From the IMG/VR virus record IMGVR_UViG_3300032291_002405, positions 1 through 64,000 of that record: 64,000 nt of DNA. One strand, 5' to 3'. This DNA comes from a virus. Both the position numbers and the translations under genes were made by a program. Below the pieces are notes generated by a model, which worked only from the letters and a program-made list of their open reading frames with translations, searched no databases and was not told the DNA's origin. Below, in pieces: positions 1-7,671 of the stretch. Each line of letters opens with the position of its first letter. The first letter of the stretch is position 1.

Positions 1-829
1 CATCCGCAAATTCCATAAATGGGATTCTTACTTGTTTGTCAATATCAAACCCTGTGTAGAACCTTACAGTATGTCCTTTAATCTTATATGGGTTACCTTG
101 GATTCCTTCACCAATCAACTCACACTGAAAACAAACGTTTTTACCCAAAGATTTCATTTTTTCTTCCAAATCAAGTTCACGTGCTGCTTTCCAAAATGTA
201 TTTCCTTCAGTTTCCAACAATTCAAGATTTCTAGAACAAACTCCAAACACACCATCTTTAATGTAGTATGTTGCAGATGAACCATCCAACTTTTCAGTTA
301 CGTAAAACTGGTGTTTTGATGTGAACTTCCACTCATCATATTCTTTAACCAAGTTTTGGATTCTTTCCTCATCAGTCTTACGTAGAAAAGATGGAAATTG
401 ACCTTTAACTTTACCCGCAAGTTCGGCAGGAATTGGTGGTTCGTATTTCACAATACCCAACATTTCGGTAACATCCAACCCTTCTGGTAATTCATCTGGT
501 GTGTCGAACTGTGTTGTGGGTAAAATATGTATTGGAAGAATAAGTCCTTGGGAAACTTGACCACGAAGTTTAATTGTTTTTAAACGGAAACCTTCTTGGT
601 TTCCCATTTTCTTATAAGATGATTTGCGTAAGAACTCAAACTCCTCACGAATTGGTAAGAATGAGTCAATCTCACAATACACAACTTTGTTACCAACTTT
701 ATGTTCAACATCTTTGGCAACCACAACTTGCCAACCATCCACAATGGCTAATTCGATTTTGTCCGCCCCTTCAATGGGACGTAATTCTGTGATTTTTCTA
801 ATCGTTGCTAATTTTCTTAGTGTTTCCAT
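1..829 (-). CDS. RNA ligase, DRB0094/Rnl5-like, 3' end outside window
   Basis: Predicted ATP-dependent RNA ligase that seals RNA ends through a lysine-AMP intermediate. The frame opens at the ATG at 829 and runs off the left edge, giving 276 residues without the C-terminal part. Residues 1-130 look like the N-terminal OB-type domain typical of the DRB0094 group. The nucleotidyltransferase core follows with motif I EKLDGS (K180 is the predicted AMP acceptor), VCSRNLEL (197-204, motif III-like) and CELIGEG (236-242, motif IV-like). Its start overlaps the end of the upstream lipoprotein gene by 32 bp. With the HAD gene at 15323 it suggests RNA repair during infection, which is an inference. Confidence 0.85.
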   Translation of the reverse strand, partial: METLRKLATIRKITELRPIEGADKIELAIVDGWQVVVAKDVEHKVGNKVVYCEIDSFLPIREEFEFLRKSSYKKMGNQEGFRLKTIKLRGQVSQGLILPIHILPTTQFDTPDELPEGLDVTEMLGIVKYEPPIPAELAGKVKGQFPSFLRKTDEERIQNLVKEYDEWKFTSKHQFYVTEKLDGSSATYYIKDGVFGVCSRNLELLETEGNTFWKAARELDLEEKMKSLGKNVCFQCELIGEGIQGNPYKIKGHTVRFYTGFDIDKQVRIPFMEFAD

Positions 830-1070
830 CATTATATATAAATTTTAAGGTATCACCGGCCCTAATACTATTTCTTGATGATACTGTTTTACCATTTTTA
901 AATCTAGCAAAATAAATGTAATCTACTTGCATTGTATTAATCTCACCAGGCTTTTTAACCCATACCGAATCAACAACAATATTAACCGTATCAAAATGTG
1001 TGGACTTTGTTGATTTGTTACACGAATATACAAACAAAATAATGAAAAACAAATATATTTTTTTAAACAT
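798..1070 (-). CDS. small predicted lipoprotein
   Basis: 90 residues. Residues 4-16 are hydrophobic after a Lys-Lys start and end in V-Y-S-C17, a lipobox compatible with the relaxed Bacteroidetes pattern, so it is probably lipidated and exported. The rest is a short beta-rich domain I do not recognise. It overlaps the upstream 85-residue gene by 8 bp and the RNA ligase by 32 bp, so these genes are probably co-transcribed. Function unknown; superinfection exclusion is a possibility without direct support. Confidence 0.65.
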   Translation of the reverse strand: MFKKIYLFFIILFVYSCNKSTKSTHFDTVNIVVDSVWVKKPGEINTMQVDYIYFARFKNGKTVSSRNSIRAGDTLKFIYNDGNTKKISND

Positions 1071-1320
1071 ACTTATTAACTATTTGTTTGATTATTTCTT
1101 CATCATCAGGTGAAATGCTAAGTCTAAGGTCTGATAGATTGTTACACATTTCCACCCACTCAATATCCATCATTGACAGTTGCTGACCGGCAATATGTGA
1201 AGTACGTTTAACCCAACCATCATCCACCATCCTGTTAACCAACGCTTCTTTTTCACTTGTTGAACATTCATCCCAAAACTCATCAACTTCAACATCAACA
1301 TAAGTATAAAATTCAGGCAT
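1063..1320 (-). CDS. hypothetical acidic protein
   Basis: 85 residues, acidic, predicted mostly helical, with no signal peptide or membrane segment. I do not recognise the family. It overlaps the downstream lipoprotein gene by 8 bp and is 12 bp from the upstream 81-residue gene, consistent with one minus-strand operon. Confidence 0.6.
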   Translation of the reverse strand: MPEFYTYVDVEVDEFWDECSTSEKEALVNRMVDDGWVKRTSHIAGQQLSMMDIEWVEMCNNLSDLRLSISPDDEEIIKQIVNKYV

Positions 1321-1332
1321 AATATATTTTAT

Positions 1333-1578
1333 TTAATTATTATAATCTTCTTCTGTTAAACTATCTAATACTAATTTTTCGAGTTGAGACATCTTAATTG
1401 GGTCGTGGTCAGAAACATTCAGGGTTTCAAAACCCACTTCATCTCTATTGGATTCCTTCAAAAAAAGAACGTGATATTCTTTGGATAACTCATGTGATTT
1501 AATTTGTTCCATATGTTTGGTATATGGTATACCAGCATTATTTGGAAAGCGGATGACTAATATTGGTTTTACATTCAT
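1333..1578 (-). CDS. hypothetical protein
   Basis: 81 residues beginning with a beta strand (KPILVIRFP) and with an acidic C-terminus; family not recognised. A class A promoter (-7 box 1583-1590, TTG 1611-1613) lies only 4 bp before the ATG, leaving almost no room for a leader, so the message is probably leaderless. It is the promoter-proximal gene of the short operon ending with the RNA ligase. Confidence 0.65.
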   Translation of the reverse strand: MNVKPILVIRFPNNAGIPYTKHMEQIKSHELSKEYHVLFLKESNRDEVGFETLNVSDHDPIKMSQLEKLVLDSLTEEDYNN

Positions 1579-1582
1579 GATA

Positions 1583-1613
1583 CAAATTTAAATAAAAAAT
1601 TTGAATTATTCAA
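1583..1613 (-). promoter_or_regulatory. class A promoter (TTG-N20-TAAATTTG)
   Basis: Read on the minus strand, TTG (1613-1611) is followed after exactly 20 bp by TAAATTTG (1590-1583). This matches the Bacteroidetes primary-sigma consensus. It lies 4 bp before the ATG at 1578 and overlaps the 3' end of the upstream gene. Confidence 0.6.
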
Positions 1614-1908
1614 TCATCATATAGTCTAAATATTTTTTAATTGTTCTTCTAATCACATCAACTTCCAAGTTTTGAAACTTGTTATCCGATTCAATATCAC
1701 TGTAAATTAATTGTGTAATATGTTTTTTACTTCCAAGTGTTCTATACTTGCCCGCAACATAAATGTTTTGAAAAGGTTTTTCAAAACCTTCAATATAGTT
1801 TGTATCAATAGGATAATTTCTTCTAAGATATATAAGTAACGAATCACTAGTATTACCTGAATATTTTAATTCTAAATCTTTTTTCTTTGATTCACATATC
1901 ATGTACAT
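1606..1908 (-). CDS. hypothetical protein
   Basis: 100 residues, lysine-rich, no recognised motif, no signal or membrane segment. Two in-frame ATGs (1908 and 1902) are possible starts and nothing in the sequence separates them clearly. It is divergent from the gene at 1940; the 31 bp between them contain the class B box of the plus-strand gene. Confidence 0.55.
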   Translation of the reverse strand: MYMICESKKKDLELKYSGNTSDSLLIYLRRNYPIDTNYIEGFEKPFQNIYVAGKYRTLGSKKHITQLIYSDIESDNKFQNLEVDVIRRTIKKYLDYMMIE

Positions 1909-1927
1909 AAATATAATTTATTGGTTA

Positions 1928-1936
1928 TATTTATAA
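1928..1936 (+). promoter_or_regulatory. class B box TATTTATAA
   Basis: TATTTATAA lies 3 bp before the ATG at 1940. The same element recurs before many start codons in this window. The sequence also contains TATAAATA, the T4 late-promoter octamer, in the same orientation (1932-1939). Promoter function is inferred from recurrence. Confidence 0.4.
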
Positions 1937-1939
1937 ATA

Positions 1940-2320
1940 ATGTCCACATATAAAAACACATTAACATATGAAGAATATGAAAATCTCGATAAACAAAAAG
2001 TAGAAGAGATTTTAAAGGAACTTATTAAGGAATATTTTGATGAGAATGTTCCGTTTATGGAATACATTGATTTTGATTTTGGTAATTATTGGGAAAGAAT
2101 TGAAGATGATATTAAACAATATCCTACTTGGGGTCATATACCGGAATCTGTATTTTCCATTAATAGTGAGATATTTTTAAAACCGGATTGGAGATTATGG
2201 GATTCAATTCCAGGCAAGAGTTCTGAATGGCAAACTGGTTTTTACAAAACTTTTAAAGTATATACCAATTTTTTTCGTATACCGAGAATAATACCTTACA
2301 TAACATTTATTGACGATTAA
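1940..2320 (+). CDS. hypothetical protein
   Basis: 126 residues, aromatic and acidic. The N-terminal half is predicted helical and the C-terminal half rich in Trp/Phe/Pro. Family not recognised. Preceded by a class B box, so possibly expressed with virion-type genes. It is the first of a run of plus-strand genes reaching 5990. Confidence 0.55.
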   Translation: MSTYKNTLTYEEYENLDKQKVEEILKELIKEYFDENVPFMEYIDFDFGNYWERIEDDIKQYPTWGHIPESVFSINSEIFLKPDWRLWDSIPGKSSEWQTGFYKTFKVYTNFFRIPRIIPYITFIDD

Positions 2321-2414
2321 AGATTTTTATGTTGTTTAACAACTGTTGTAAAATCTAAAATGAAAGTTAATAATACTAATCGAATAAACATTACCATACA
2401 CATATTTATTTCAT

Positions 2415-2984
2415 ATGGAAATATCAAAAGAAAAGGCATTAGATATTCTTGAATTTATAATAGATTCGGGAAAATTTGACTTGTCTGAATTTAAATCGTT
2501 AAAAAATAAAAATCATTCTGTATCTGACTTTTCCGATAAGTTTTCAAAATTATTAAAATATATTAATATGGATGATGATAATTCAGTTGATTTTATTTAT
2601 CATCTAATCGATTTTAATTTGGAAAATATTGAAAATAATAGTCTGTCGTCTGAAAATATAGTAATACCTGAATTAAAAAGATTCAAATTAAATTACACAG
2701 TTGTTGTGGATAAACAAGAGTCTGAGAATTGGGAAGACAGTAGGGATGGTTATTCGGAAAAATCAATTTATTGGGACTATATGATGGGTTATTGGCACTT
2801 TAATGATGGTGACTATATTGATTCAAGTGTTATTAATTCTGAAGTTTCAGATTATTGGTTTGATTCAATGGTTCCCGAACAAGAACAATCAATTAAAGAA
2901 CATGTAGAAACCAATCAACAAAAAGTTGAAAAACTTTTAAAGATGAAAAAAATAATTGAAAATAAAATAAAAGAACTATCATGA
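2415..2984 (+). CDS. hypothetical acidic protein
   Basis: 189 residues, strongly acidic, ending in a basic coiled-coil-like helix (about residues 155-189). Family not recognised. A TATTTATTT class B-like box (2403-2411) lies 3 bp before the ATG. The stop overlaps the start of the next gene by 4 bp (ATGA), so the two are probably translationally coupled. Confidence 0.6.
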   Translation: MEISKEKALDILEFIIDSGKFDLSEFKSLKNKNHSVSDFSDKFSKLLKYINMDDDNSVDFIYHLIDFNLENIENNSLSSENIVIPELKRFKLNYTVVVDKQESENWEDSRDGYSEKSIYWDYMMGYWHFNDGDYIDSSVINSEVSDYWFDSMVPEQEQSIKEHVETNQQKVEKLLKMKKIIENKIKELS

Positions 2985-3613
2985 ATTTAAAAAGGATAAT
3001 ACACGAATCATTGTTAAATGAACAAAACAAATCTTTAGTGTTAACCGAAGATGTTGATGTATCTGAAAATTTACAATACCATATTCAAGAAAATTTATCG
3101 TTAACTGAAAATGTATTTAGAGTTTATTCTAAAAAATATTTTGAATTAATTAATGAAGTTCGTCAATTACATTCTGATGGTAAGATTAAATTAAATGAAG
3201 ATGACTCTGAAATAATCTTAACCGATATTGGTGAATCTGTTATTTTAGAAGATGGTACCGAAGTGTATTTAGATGCACCTTTTATCGAAGAAGTTGTAAC
3301 TGATGATGATATTCAAAATTTAACGGAGGCATTACATAGAGGTAAAAAAGTTAATCTTAATAAACCATTTAGAACCCCTGGCGGTCCAAAGAAGTTTGCG
3401 GTATATGTTAAAACACCGAAAGGAACTGTTAAGAAAGTAACATTTGGTTATCCCGGATTAAGAGTTAAAAATTCAAATAAAAAAGCCGCAAAATCATTCA
3501 GAGCCCGTCACAAATGTGACCAAAAGAAAGACAGAACAAAAGCCGGCTACTGGGCGTGTTCAATAGGTAGATACGCCAAACAATTAGGTTTAAAATCATC
3601 AGCTTCTTGGTAA
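2981..3613 (+). CDS. virion-associated protein candidate with FRARHKC tail
   Basis: 210 residues. The N-terminus carries an amphipathic helix with two (L/I)xE sites (I7-H8-E9/S10 and L12-N13-E14/Q15), resembling the T4 capsid-targeting sequence and prohead-protease site. The middle is acidic. The last 75 residues are basic with FRARHKC and GYWAC, a cysteine-containing pattern I associate from memory with uncharacterised structural proteins of T4-like phages. It is coupled to the upstream acidic gene (ATGA overlap). A packaged internal or prohead protein is my inference; no enzymatic motif is visible. Confidence 0.55.
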   Translation: MNLKRIIHESLLNEQNKSLVLTEDVDVSENLQYHIQENLSLTENVFRVYSKKYFELINEVRQLHSDGKIKLNEDDSEIILTDIGESVILEDGTEVYLDAPFIEEVVTDDDIQNLTEALHRGKKVNLNKPFRTPGGPKKFAVYVKTPKGTVKKVTFGYPGLRVKNSNKKAAKSFRARHKCDQKKDRTKAGYWACSIGRYAKQLGLKSSASW

Positions 3614-3663
3614 TTTTAACATTATGATAATATTGGTTTAACACATTCCATTAATTAATTTTC

Positions 3664-3672
3664 TATTTATAA
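3664..3672 (+). promoter_or_regulatory. class B box TATTTATAA
   Basis: TATTTATAA, 3 bp before the ATG at 3676, identical in sequence and spacing to the box before 1940. Confidence 0.4.
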
Positions 3673-3675
3673 TCA

Positions 3676-4383
3676 ATGGAAATGAAAGACCTAATAACAA
3701 TTGTGATTCCATGTAAAAATGAATCTCACAACATAAGTAATTTATTGTCAAATATTAATTCACAATATTATATTAAAGATGTAAACATATATGTTGCCGA
3801 TTCAAGTGATGATGTCTCAACAAATTTACACATTTTATCACAAACAGATAAAGAAACAAAAATACATATAATTGAAGGTGGGTTACCTTCTACTGCTCGT
3901 CACAATGGAGCTCTTTTATGTAAAACACCTTATATACTTTTCTTAGATTCTGACATGGTTATCGAATCGCCAGTATTTATATCAAATATTTTAAATGAAA
4001 TTATTAAACGACAGGGTTCTCTACTTACTTGTAAAGTACGAACAACCGATACGTCTTATGACAAACTTTATAAGATGTTTGATTTAATTCAAAAACTACA
4101 TAAAATCACAGGACCATTTGCCTTAGGTGGTATTATGTTGTTCGAAACTAAAACCTATTTTGAACTTGGTGGTTTTAATCCTGAAGATGTTATTGCCGAA
4201 GACTATAATCTAAGTAGAAAAGTACCATCAGACAAATTCATATTATCAAATAAAATTATTAAAACATCACCAAGAAGGTTTAACAACAAGGGTGTTTATT
4301 ATATGGTAAAACTAATGGTTAAAACATTTATCAACAGAAATAATAAAAATTTTTATAAAAAATCACATTCATATTGGTCATGA
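3676..4383 (+). CDS. family 2 glycosyltransferase (GT-A fold)
   Basis: 235 residues. Transfers a sugar from a nucleotide donor; the acceptor is unknown. The N-terminus has the GT2 pattern (TIVIPCKNE, residues 8-16), a DxD metal-binding motif FLDSDM (D91, D93) and a later acidic ED (175-176) in the position of the GT2 catalytic base. No clear membrane segment. The TGA stop overlaps the ATG of the phosphoesterase gene, so the two are coupled. Together they could modify or hydrolyse an envelope sugar intermediate, but that is inference. Confidence 0.8.
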   Translation: MEMKDLITIVIPCKNESHNISNLLSNINSQYYIKDVNIYVADSSDDVSTNLHILSQTDKETKIHIIEGGLPSTARHNGALLCKTPYILFLDSDMVIESPVFISNILNEIIKRQGSLLTCKVRTTDTSYDKLYKMFDLIQKLHKITGPFALGGIMLFETKTYFELGGFNPEDVIAEDYNLSRKVPSDKFILSNKIIKTSPRRFNNKGVYYMVKLMVKTFINRNNKNFYKKSHSYWS

Positions 4384-5096
4384 AATACAGAACAGTAATA
4401 ATGTCTGACTTACACTTAGGTTCAAAATCTTGTAGAGCTGACGATATTTTAAAATTTTTAAACAAGTTGGAATGTAAAACACTAATACTAAATGGTGACA
4501 TAATCGATGGATGGGCATTAAAAAGAGGTTCCAAATGGATTGACAAACATACCAAAGTAGTTCGTAAACTACTAAAAATGGCCGAAAAAGGAACTCAAAT
4601 TATATGGATTCGAGGTAATCATGATGATTTTTTAGATGAACATTTAGGAACAATTATCGGTAATATTAGTATAACTGATGAATTAATATATCAAGGTCTT
4701 AATCAAAAATCATATTACATTGTCCACGGTGATAAGTTAGATGTTTTTTCATCAAAATTTAAGCTTATCGCCAAAATCGGGTCAATCGGATATGATTTAG
4801 CATTATGGTTAAACCGGTGGTATAACAAATATCGAGAGTGGAGAAATTTACCTTACTATTCAATTTCTAAAAAAATTAAAGATAGTGTTAAATCTGCAGT
4901 ATCCTTTGTTGCTGACTTTGAAAATAATGCAATCAAATTATCCAAATCAAAAAAATGTGATTTCATTATTTGTGGTCACATACACAAGCCAACAATAATA
5001 AATGGTTATATGAATTCAGGTGATTGGTGTGAAAATTCAAGTGCGTTGGTTGAAAATGATAAAGGTGTATGGACTATTGTCTATTGTAATGTATAA
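4380..5096 (+). CDS. LpxH-like metallophosphoesterase
   Basis: 238 residues in the calcineurin-like phosphoesterase superfamily, closest by pattern to UDP-2,3-diacylglucosamine hydrolase LpxH. Metal-ligand motifs run in order: SDLHLG (D10, H12), LNGDIIDG (GD 39-40), RGNHDDF (GNHD 79-82), VHGDKLD, and GHIHKP near the C-terminus. A TTG six bases upstream is possible, but the ATG at 4380 gives the usual ATGA overlap with the glycosyltransferase. Substrate unknown: a lipid A precursor or another sugar phosphodiester is plausible because of the neighbouring glycosyltransferase. Confidence 0.8.
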   Translation: MKYRTVIMSDLHLGSKSCRADDILKFLNKLECKTLILNGDIIDGWALKRGSKWIDKHTKVVRKLLKMAEKGTQIIWIRGNHDDFLDEHLGTIIGNISITDELIYQGLNQKSYYIVHGDKLDVFSSKFKLIAKIGSIGYDLALWLNRWYNKYREWRNLPYYSISKKIKDSVKSAVSFVADFENNAIKLSKSKKCDFIICGHIHKPTIINGYMNSGDWCENSSALVENDKGVWTIVYCNV

Positions 5097-5104
5097 TTAT
5101 ATAT

Positions 5105-5374
5105 ATGAACAAACCATTTGAACAAGAAATATTTGACAATTACTACATTCGAGTTTTTTCCAAAGACGTTGAAGTTGATGAATTAAAATGGCATTCAGAC
5201 AATGAAAACCGTAAAGTGACTATTTTGGAAGGTGATGGATGGGAATTTCAAATTGATGATGAACTACCAATTAACTTAAAGTCAGGTGATGTTATCAGAA
5301 TACCAAAAGGTATTCATCACAGAATAAAAAGAGGTGTTACCGATTTAAAAATTAAAATTGAGTTTTATGACTAA
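5105..5374 (+). CDS. small cupin-fold protein
   Basis: 89 residues, about the size of a single cupin barrel. WHSD (H30), a central glutamate (E39) and GDVIRIPKGIHHRI match the two cupin motifs, so a metal-binding beta-barrel is likely. Reaction unknown. Its stop overlaps the ATG of the next gene by 8 bp. Confidence 0.65.
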   Translation: MNKPFEQEIFDNYYIRVFSKDVEVDELKWHSDNENRKVTILEGDGWEFQIDDELPINLKSGDVIRIPKGIHHRIKRGVTDLKIKIEFYD

Positions 5375-5990
5375 TAAGTTAAACTCAAACATCCCCCACT
5401 TTAAAGCTAAAATTAAAAAATCATTCTTTACAAAAGATGATGAGCATTCTGACGAATACTACGATGTAATTTGTTTCGGTATTCAATCGTTATCAGGTAA
5501 AATATTAACATTTCATGTTATGACAGATACAGGTATGATGAGAAGTCGTGTTCCCATATCTGAGATATACACTAAAGAATGTGAAACAGATATTCCATTT
5601 CATTACAAACAATTATGGGATTGTTTTTCGGACAATGTGTCAATTATTAAATACGATTTTTTAGAATACCATAGAGCCCAAATACTTTTACGTGATGGGT
5701 CCAAGGTTTGGGGTGAATACATGTTTACAGTTGACTGGTTTAATAACCCATATAGTGATGAACCGACAGATTATAAATGTGGTCATGTCTTTTCATCTGA
5801 CGATGGTTATTTGTTGTGCATGCCAAACAATAGAATATTTTGGAAAGATTCAAATTGGGTGACCAAAAAATTACCAATAGACTTAAAACAATTTAAAGTC
5901 GATACTAATTTACCGTCTGTTGAAAACGTTTCGGATAGGTGGGTCAGCGAAGACACGGATAGTTTCTATTACGATATTACTGAAGAGTAA
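5367..5990 (+). CDS. hypothetical protein
   Basis: 207 residues from the ATG at 5367; an upstream TTG in frame is less likely. It looks like a soluble, beta-rich, acidic protein with several Trp/Tyr clusters. Family not recognised. The start overlaps the cupin stop, indicating coupling. It ends one base from the convergent gene at 5992. Confidence 0.6.
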   Translation: MTNKLNSNIPHFKAKIKKSFFTKDDEHSDEYYDVICFGIQSLSGKILTFHVMTDTGMMRSRVPISEIYTKECETDIPFHYKQLWDCFSDNVSIIKYDFLEYHRAQILLRDGSKVWGEYMFTVDWFNNPYSDEPTDYKCGHVFSSDDGYLLCMPNNRIFWKDSNWVTKKLPIDLKQFKVDTNLPSVENVSDRWVSEDTDSFYYDITEE

Positions 5991-5991
5991 T

Positions 5992-6375
5992 TTATTTATC
6001 AATTTCTTCGATAAATAAATATGGAAATTCTTCTTTAACTTCATGTAACGGTAATTGAATTGTTTTTTCATACAATGATAAACTATCAGTTAAATACTTA
6101 AAAAAGGAAAAAGTTTGAGAATTTTTCACGGTTTTTGCAAACGTTGCTAAGGTATCGTTATCTTTTTTTTGAATATTAATATTCGTTATTATTTCAGCCT
6201 TATCCCAAACTAAAAATATGTCATATCCAAAAACAGTTCCAATGTAATTCAACTTATTAGTTTGTTTAACTTCACAACAATCATGGAAAATTATTGTATC
6301 GTCACCGTGTTGTCGGGTCACGGTTATGAAATAAAATTCTTTTATAAAATCCAAACAAATTTCAGTTTCGGTCAT
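5992..6375 (-). CDS. hypothetical protein
   Basis: 127 residues from the ATG at 6375; a TTG at 6381 would add two. Central beta strands (YIGTVFGYDIFLVW) suggest a small alpha/beta fold. No recognised motif. It sits just downstream of the terminator at 6391-6418, so it needs its own promoter or readthrough. Confidence 0.55.
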   Translation of the reverse strand: MTETEICLDFIKEFYFITVTRQHGDDTIIFHDCCEVKQTNKLNYIGTVFGYDIFLVWDKAEIITNINIQKKDNDTLATFAKTVKNSQTFSFFKYLTDSLSLYEKTIQLPLHEVKEEFPYLFIEEIDK

Positions 6376-6390
6376 AATCAAAATATATTA

Positions 6391-6418
6391 AAAAAGGGTG
6401 AATTTCTCCACCCTTTTT
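6391..6418 (-). terminator. intrinsic terminator after 6480-6755
   Basis: On the minus strand AAAGGGTG pairs with CACCCTTT and is followed by a T run. A second hairpin just upstream (about 6424-6446, GTTGA/TCAAC with a paired ACC/GGT inner part) forms a structured 3' UTR of the 91-residue gene. Confidence 0.7.
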
Positions 6419-6479
6419 GGGGTTGAACCGGTTAGGGTTTCAACGTTCCACCACTTATTTTTAAGATAAAATAAGAAAC

Positions 6480-6755
6480 TTAATGAGGTATGGTATTAAC
6501 AATTTCAATCAAATGTTCTTTATCTACCCATTCAATAACATCACCATTTGCCGAAGGAATAACTTTCTTAGTTACAAAATTATTATTCTTATCAAAAACT
6601 GATATTTGGAATGTCGTTTCAAAATCACCACATAAACCTTGATGTCCACCTGTAATCGATACAGTGTACAATCCAAGTTTCAATAAAGTTTGTTTACCAC
6701 CCAAGGGAGATTGAGTAATAGCATTATTGATTATGTCTTCAAAAGTTATTTCCAT
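6480..6755 (-). CDS. hypothetical protein
   Basis: 91 residues with beta strands around a Gly-rich middle (SITGGHQGLCGDFE). Family not recognised and no signal peptide. Transcribed alone, ending at a strong terminator at 6391-6418. Confidence 0.55.
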   Translation of the reverse strand: MEITFEDIINNAITQSPLGGKQTLLKLGLYTVSITGGHQGLCGDFETTFQISVFDKNNNFVTKKVIPSANGDVIEWVDKEHLIEIVNTIPH

Positions 6756-6793
6756 TATACTGAATTATACTATATTTTTTTTACAAAGTAAAA

Positions 6794-6802
6794 TATTTAT
6801 CA
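6794..6802 (+). promoter_or_regulatory. class B box TATTTATCA
   Basis: TATTTATCA lies 3 bp before the ATG at 6806, in the same position as the other class B boxes. Confidence 0.35.
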
Positions 6803-6805
6803 ATA

Positions 6806-7381
6806 ATGAATCAACAAAGAAAAATTAAAAAAAATCTGTCATTATATAGACTAATTGAAAATGAAGAATCGTCGGTTCCAAACACATTAACAGATAAGGA
6901 AGTCTTTATTGTTACTTACCTTTTGGAAGATGTTGATAGAAGTGTTCTTTATTCCGCAGAACGTTATTGGGACGAATTGAAGCCCTATGACATGAAAAAA
7001 ATTATTGATACTATTTTTACACCAATATTACCATACGTTAATAAAAAAAATTTAAAAGGTGATTTGAGATTATATCAATATATTTTTTGTGCTTTGGAAA
7101 ATGATACTTCAGTAACTACTGATACACCAATACGAAGAATGAAAAACTATAACTATAAAATATGGGAAATTAGAAGACAAATAGAATATGTTGATTGGAG
7201 AACCGAAATACCTGGTTTTAGCCTTGATGAAGTTAGGAATAAGTCGGAGTTAATTCAGGAATCATTATGGGACTGGAACCCTGAAAGTAACGATTCTGAT
7301 TATGGTGATAGTGAGTTTTTAGGTCTTGAAGATGAAGAAATTAGGGATTCGATATATGAAAAATTTTTAGTTATTGACTAA
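6806..7381 (+). CDS. hypothetical protein with capsid-targeting-like N-terminus
   Basis: 191 residues. The first 18 are basic and amphipathic and end in L16-I17-E18/N19, fitting the (L/I)xE pattern cleaved by T4-type prohead proteases and shared with seven other proteins here. The remainder is helical and acidic with no recognised motif. Class B box upstream. It converges with the 89-residue gene at 7367 and overlaps it by 15 bp. Confidence 0.55.
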   Translation: MNQQRKIKKNLSLYRLIENEESSVPNTLTDKEVFIVTYLLEDVDRSVLYSAERYWDELKPYDMKKIIDTIFTPILPYVNKKNLKGDLRLYQYIFCALENDTSVTTDTPIRRMKNYNYKIWEIRRQIEYVDWRTEIPGFSLDEVRNKSELIQESLWDWNPESNDSDYGDSEFLGLEDEEIRDSIYEKFLVID

Positions 7382-7636
7382 CATTTCAGTTTTTGTCATC
7401 GCATATTCAGCTAATGTCATCCCGTTTATTTTAGATACAATTACACTTTCAACCAATACTGAATAAGGAATATGTATGAACATTTCCTGAGCATCATATG
7501 TTGTCAAATCAGTTTTTAATGCAAGTGCTCCTTGAACCATCTTACAAAAGATTCTGAATTGCGTTTGGTCATTAAAAGATGGTATTGTCAATTCACCGAA
7601 CTTTGGGTGGTAGAAACTTAATTGATACTTATTCAT
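7367..7636 (-). CDS. hypothetical protein
   Basis: 89 residues from the ATG at 7636. A longer frame would begin inside the upstream terminator hairpin and is rejected. A class A promoter lies 4 bp before this ATG. The N-terminus (YQLSFYHPKFGELTIPSF) looks like a beta hairpin; family not recognised. Confidence 0.6.
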   Translation of the reverse strand: MNKYQLSFYHPKFGELTIPSFNDQTQFRIFCKMVQGALALKTDLTTYDAQEMFIHIPYSVLVESVIVSKINGMTLAEYAMTKTEMLVNN

Positions 7637-7640
7637 ACCA

Positions 7641-7671
7641 CAAATATAAAATAAAAACTTTATAAAAACAA
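7641..7671 (-). promoter_or_regulatory. class A promoter (TTG-N20-TATATTTG)
   Basis: TTG (7671-7669), 20 bp, then TATATTTG (7648-7641) on the minus strand, 4 bp before the ATG at 7636. It starts inside the T tract of the RNA terminator at 7674-7701, so a new transcript begins where the large RNA ends. Confidence 0.6.

Noticed and set aside
624-848. Plus-strand frames at the left edge (32-280, 574-848).
   Set aside because: They lie opposite a well-supported RNA ligase reading frame with intact motifs.
6424-6460. tRNA fragment suggested by GGTTCAACCCC on the minus strand.
   Set aside because: Only one hairpin forms; no acceptor, D or anticodon arm can be placed around it.
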